Notes under the pieces: generated by a model
The model's database searches: none
Seen by the model: only the letters and a program-made list of their open reading frames with translations
What the model was told of the DNA's origin: nothing
Source: Mermis nigrescens
Lineage: Eukaryota; Nematoda; Enoplea; Mermithida; Mermithidae
Direction: 5' to 3'
Length of the DNA: 64,000 nucleotides
NCBI GenBank assembly: GCA_036768485.1
Contig: JAVLUZ010000339.1
Coordinates: 225,001 to 289,000, forward strand
Program-made: the position numbers and the translations under genes
Shown here: in pieces, positions 63,562 through 64,000 of the stretch
How positions within the stretch are numbered: position 1 is the first letter of the stretch
How the letters are laid out: each line of letters starts with the position of its first letter

Positions 63562-63975
63562 CATACATGATTTAGTAGGAGGGGTTTGGGGGAAACGGAT
63601 TTCACCCCCCCCTCCAGAAAAACTTTTGTTCCCTCCCCTTAGAAAAATTTTCATCCCCCGCAAAAAATTTTTGTAACCCTCCATAATTGGCGATTTTTTG
63701 AAAGTGTTTTCCTGAGCGTTTTTAGCTATCTATTTGCTCAAAAGTGTCAAATTTTCGACGCTTCGCGCCATTACACTCATGTTTCGAATATATTTTGTAC
63801 AATTTACACGACTTTTTTTAATTTTTTTCGACATTTTTTATGTTTTTATGCTCTAGAAAAATAGAGTGTCGTCAGAAACGCTGAAAAACTATGTTTTTGA
63901 CGCGTACCTACCATTTTTGGACCCAAAAGGCGCTTTATGATTTCACCCCCAGAATTCCCATGCTGTACATGTACG
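63562..63975 (-). mobile_element. family A MITE, reverse copy
   Basis: From CATACATGATTTAGTAGG to GCTGTACATGTACG, flanked by AATACCAT and GTTACCAT (6 of 8). It contains GACGCTTCGCGCC. Confidence 0.82.
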
Positions 63976-64000
63976 GTTACCATCAGTACAGTGCTATATG

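Overview
This is a eukaryotic, almost certainly invertebrate metazoan, chromosome segment. It is AT-rich, gene-poor and dense in transposable elements. Two spliced genes can be read from it; nearly everything else is intron or intergenic DNA filled with small non-autonomous transposons. No bacterial-style operons, rRNA, CRISPR or viral genes were seen. The animal group cannot be fixed from these two proteins alone.

Gene 1 (+ strand, about 14.6-36.4 kb) encodes the gamma (nucleotide-sensing) subunit of AMP-activated protein kinase. Nine downstream exons (19,977-36,445) join in frame and give the four CBS repeats: CBS1 from exons at 21.06 and 23.98 kb, CBS2 from 27.04 and 27.98 kb, CBS3 from 33.73 and 34.79 kb, CBS4 from 36.15 kb. 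One or two more upstream exons (14.6 and 16.1 kb) probably encode a Ser/Pro-rich N-terminal extension. The joined model is 1,626 nt, 541 residues. The CBS1 exon has a partial tandem duplication just upstream, and the C-terminal tail runs into an AAT/TAT microsatellite.

Gene 2 (- strand, 62.65 to 51.88 kb) is the 3' end of an FRL/FMNL-class formin: the last part of the FH2 domain and the C-terminal tail, in five exons. The rest of the gene lies beyond the right edge. The two genes converge, with about 15 kb of repeats between their stop codons.

Repeats: at least five families of 150-500 bp elements (called A-E here), plus singletons, have short inverted ends. In many copies they are flanked by 8-bp target-site duplications, most of which fit the hAT pattern nTnnnnAn. 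They nest up to four deep (30.8-33.4 kb), insert into their own kind at a recurring position, and twice lie within 15 nt of a formin 5' splice site. Other elements are a 757-bp TA-flanked mariner-type MITE (46.7 kb), three foldback-like inverted pairs of tandem arrays (11.9-13.3, 18.7-19.8, 41.9-48.4 kb), a diverged modular repeat (38-45 kb), minisatellites (10.3 and 24.7-26.1 kb) and microsatellites.

Sequence 1-14.6 kb and 36.5-51.8 kb holds no gene that I recognise.
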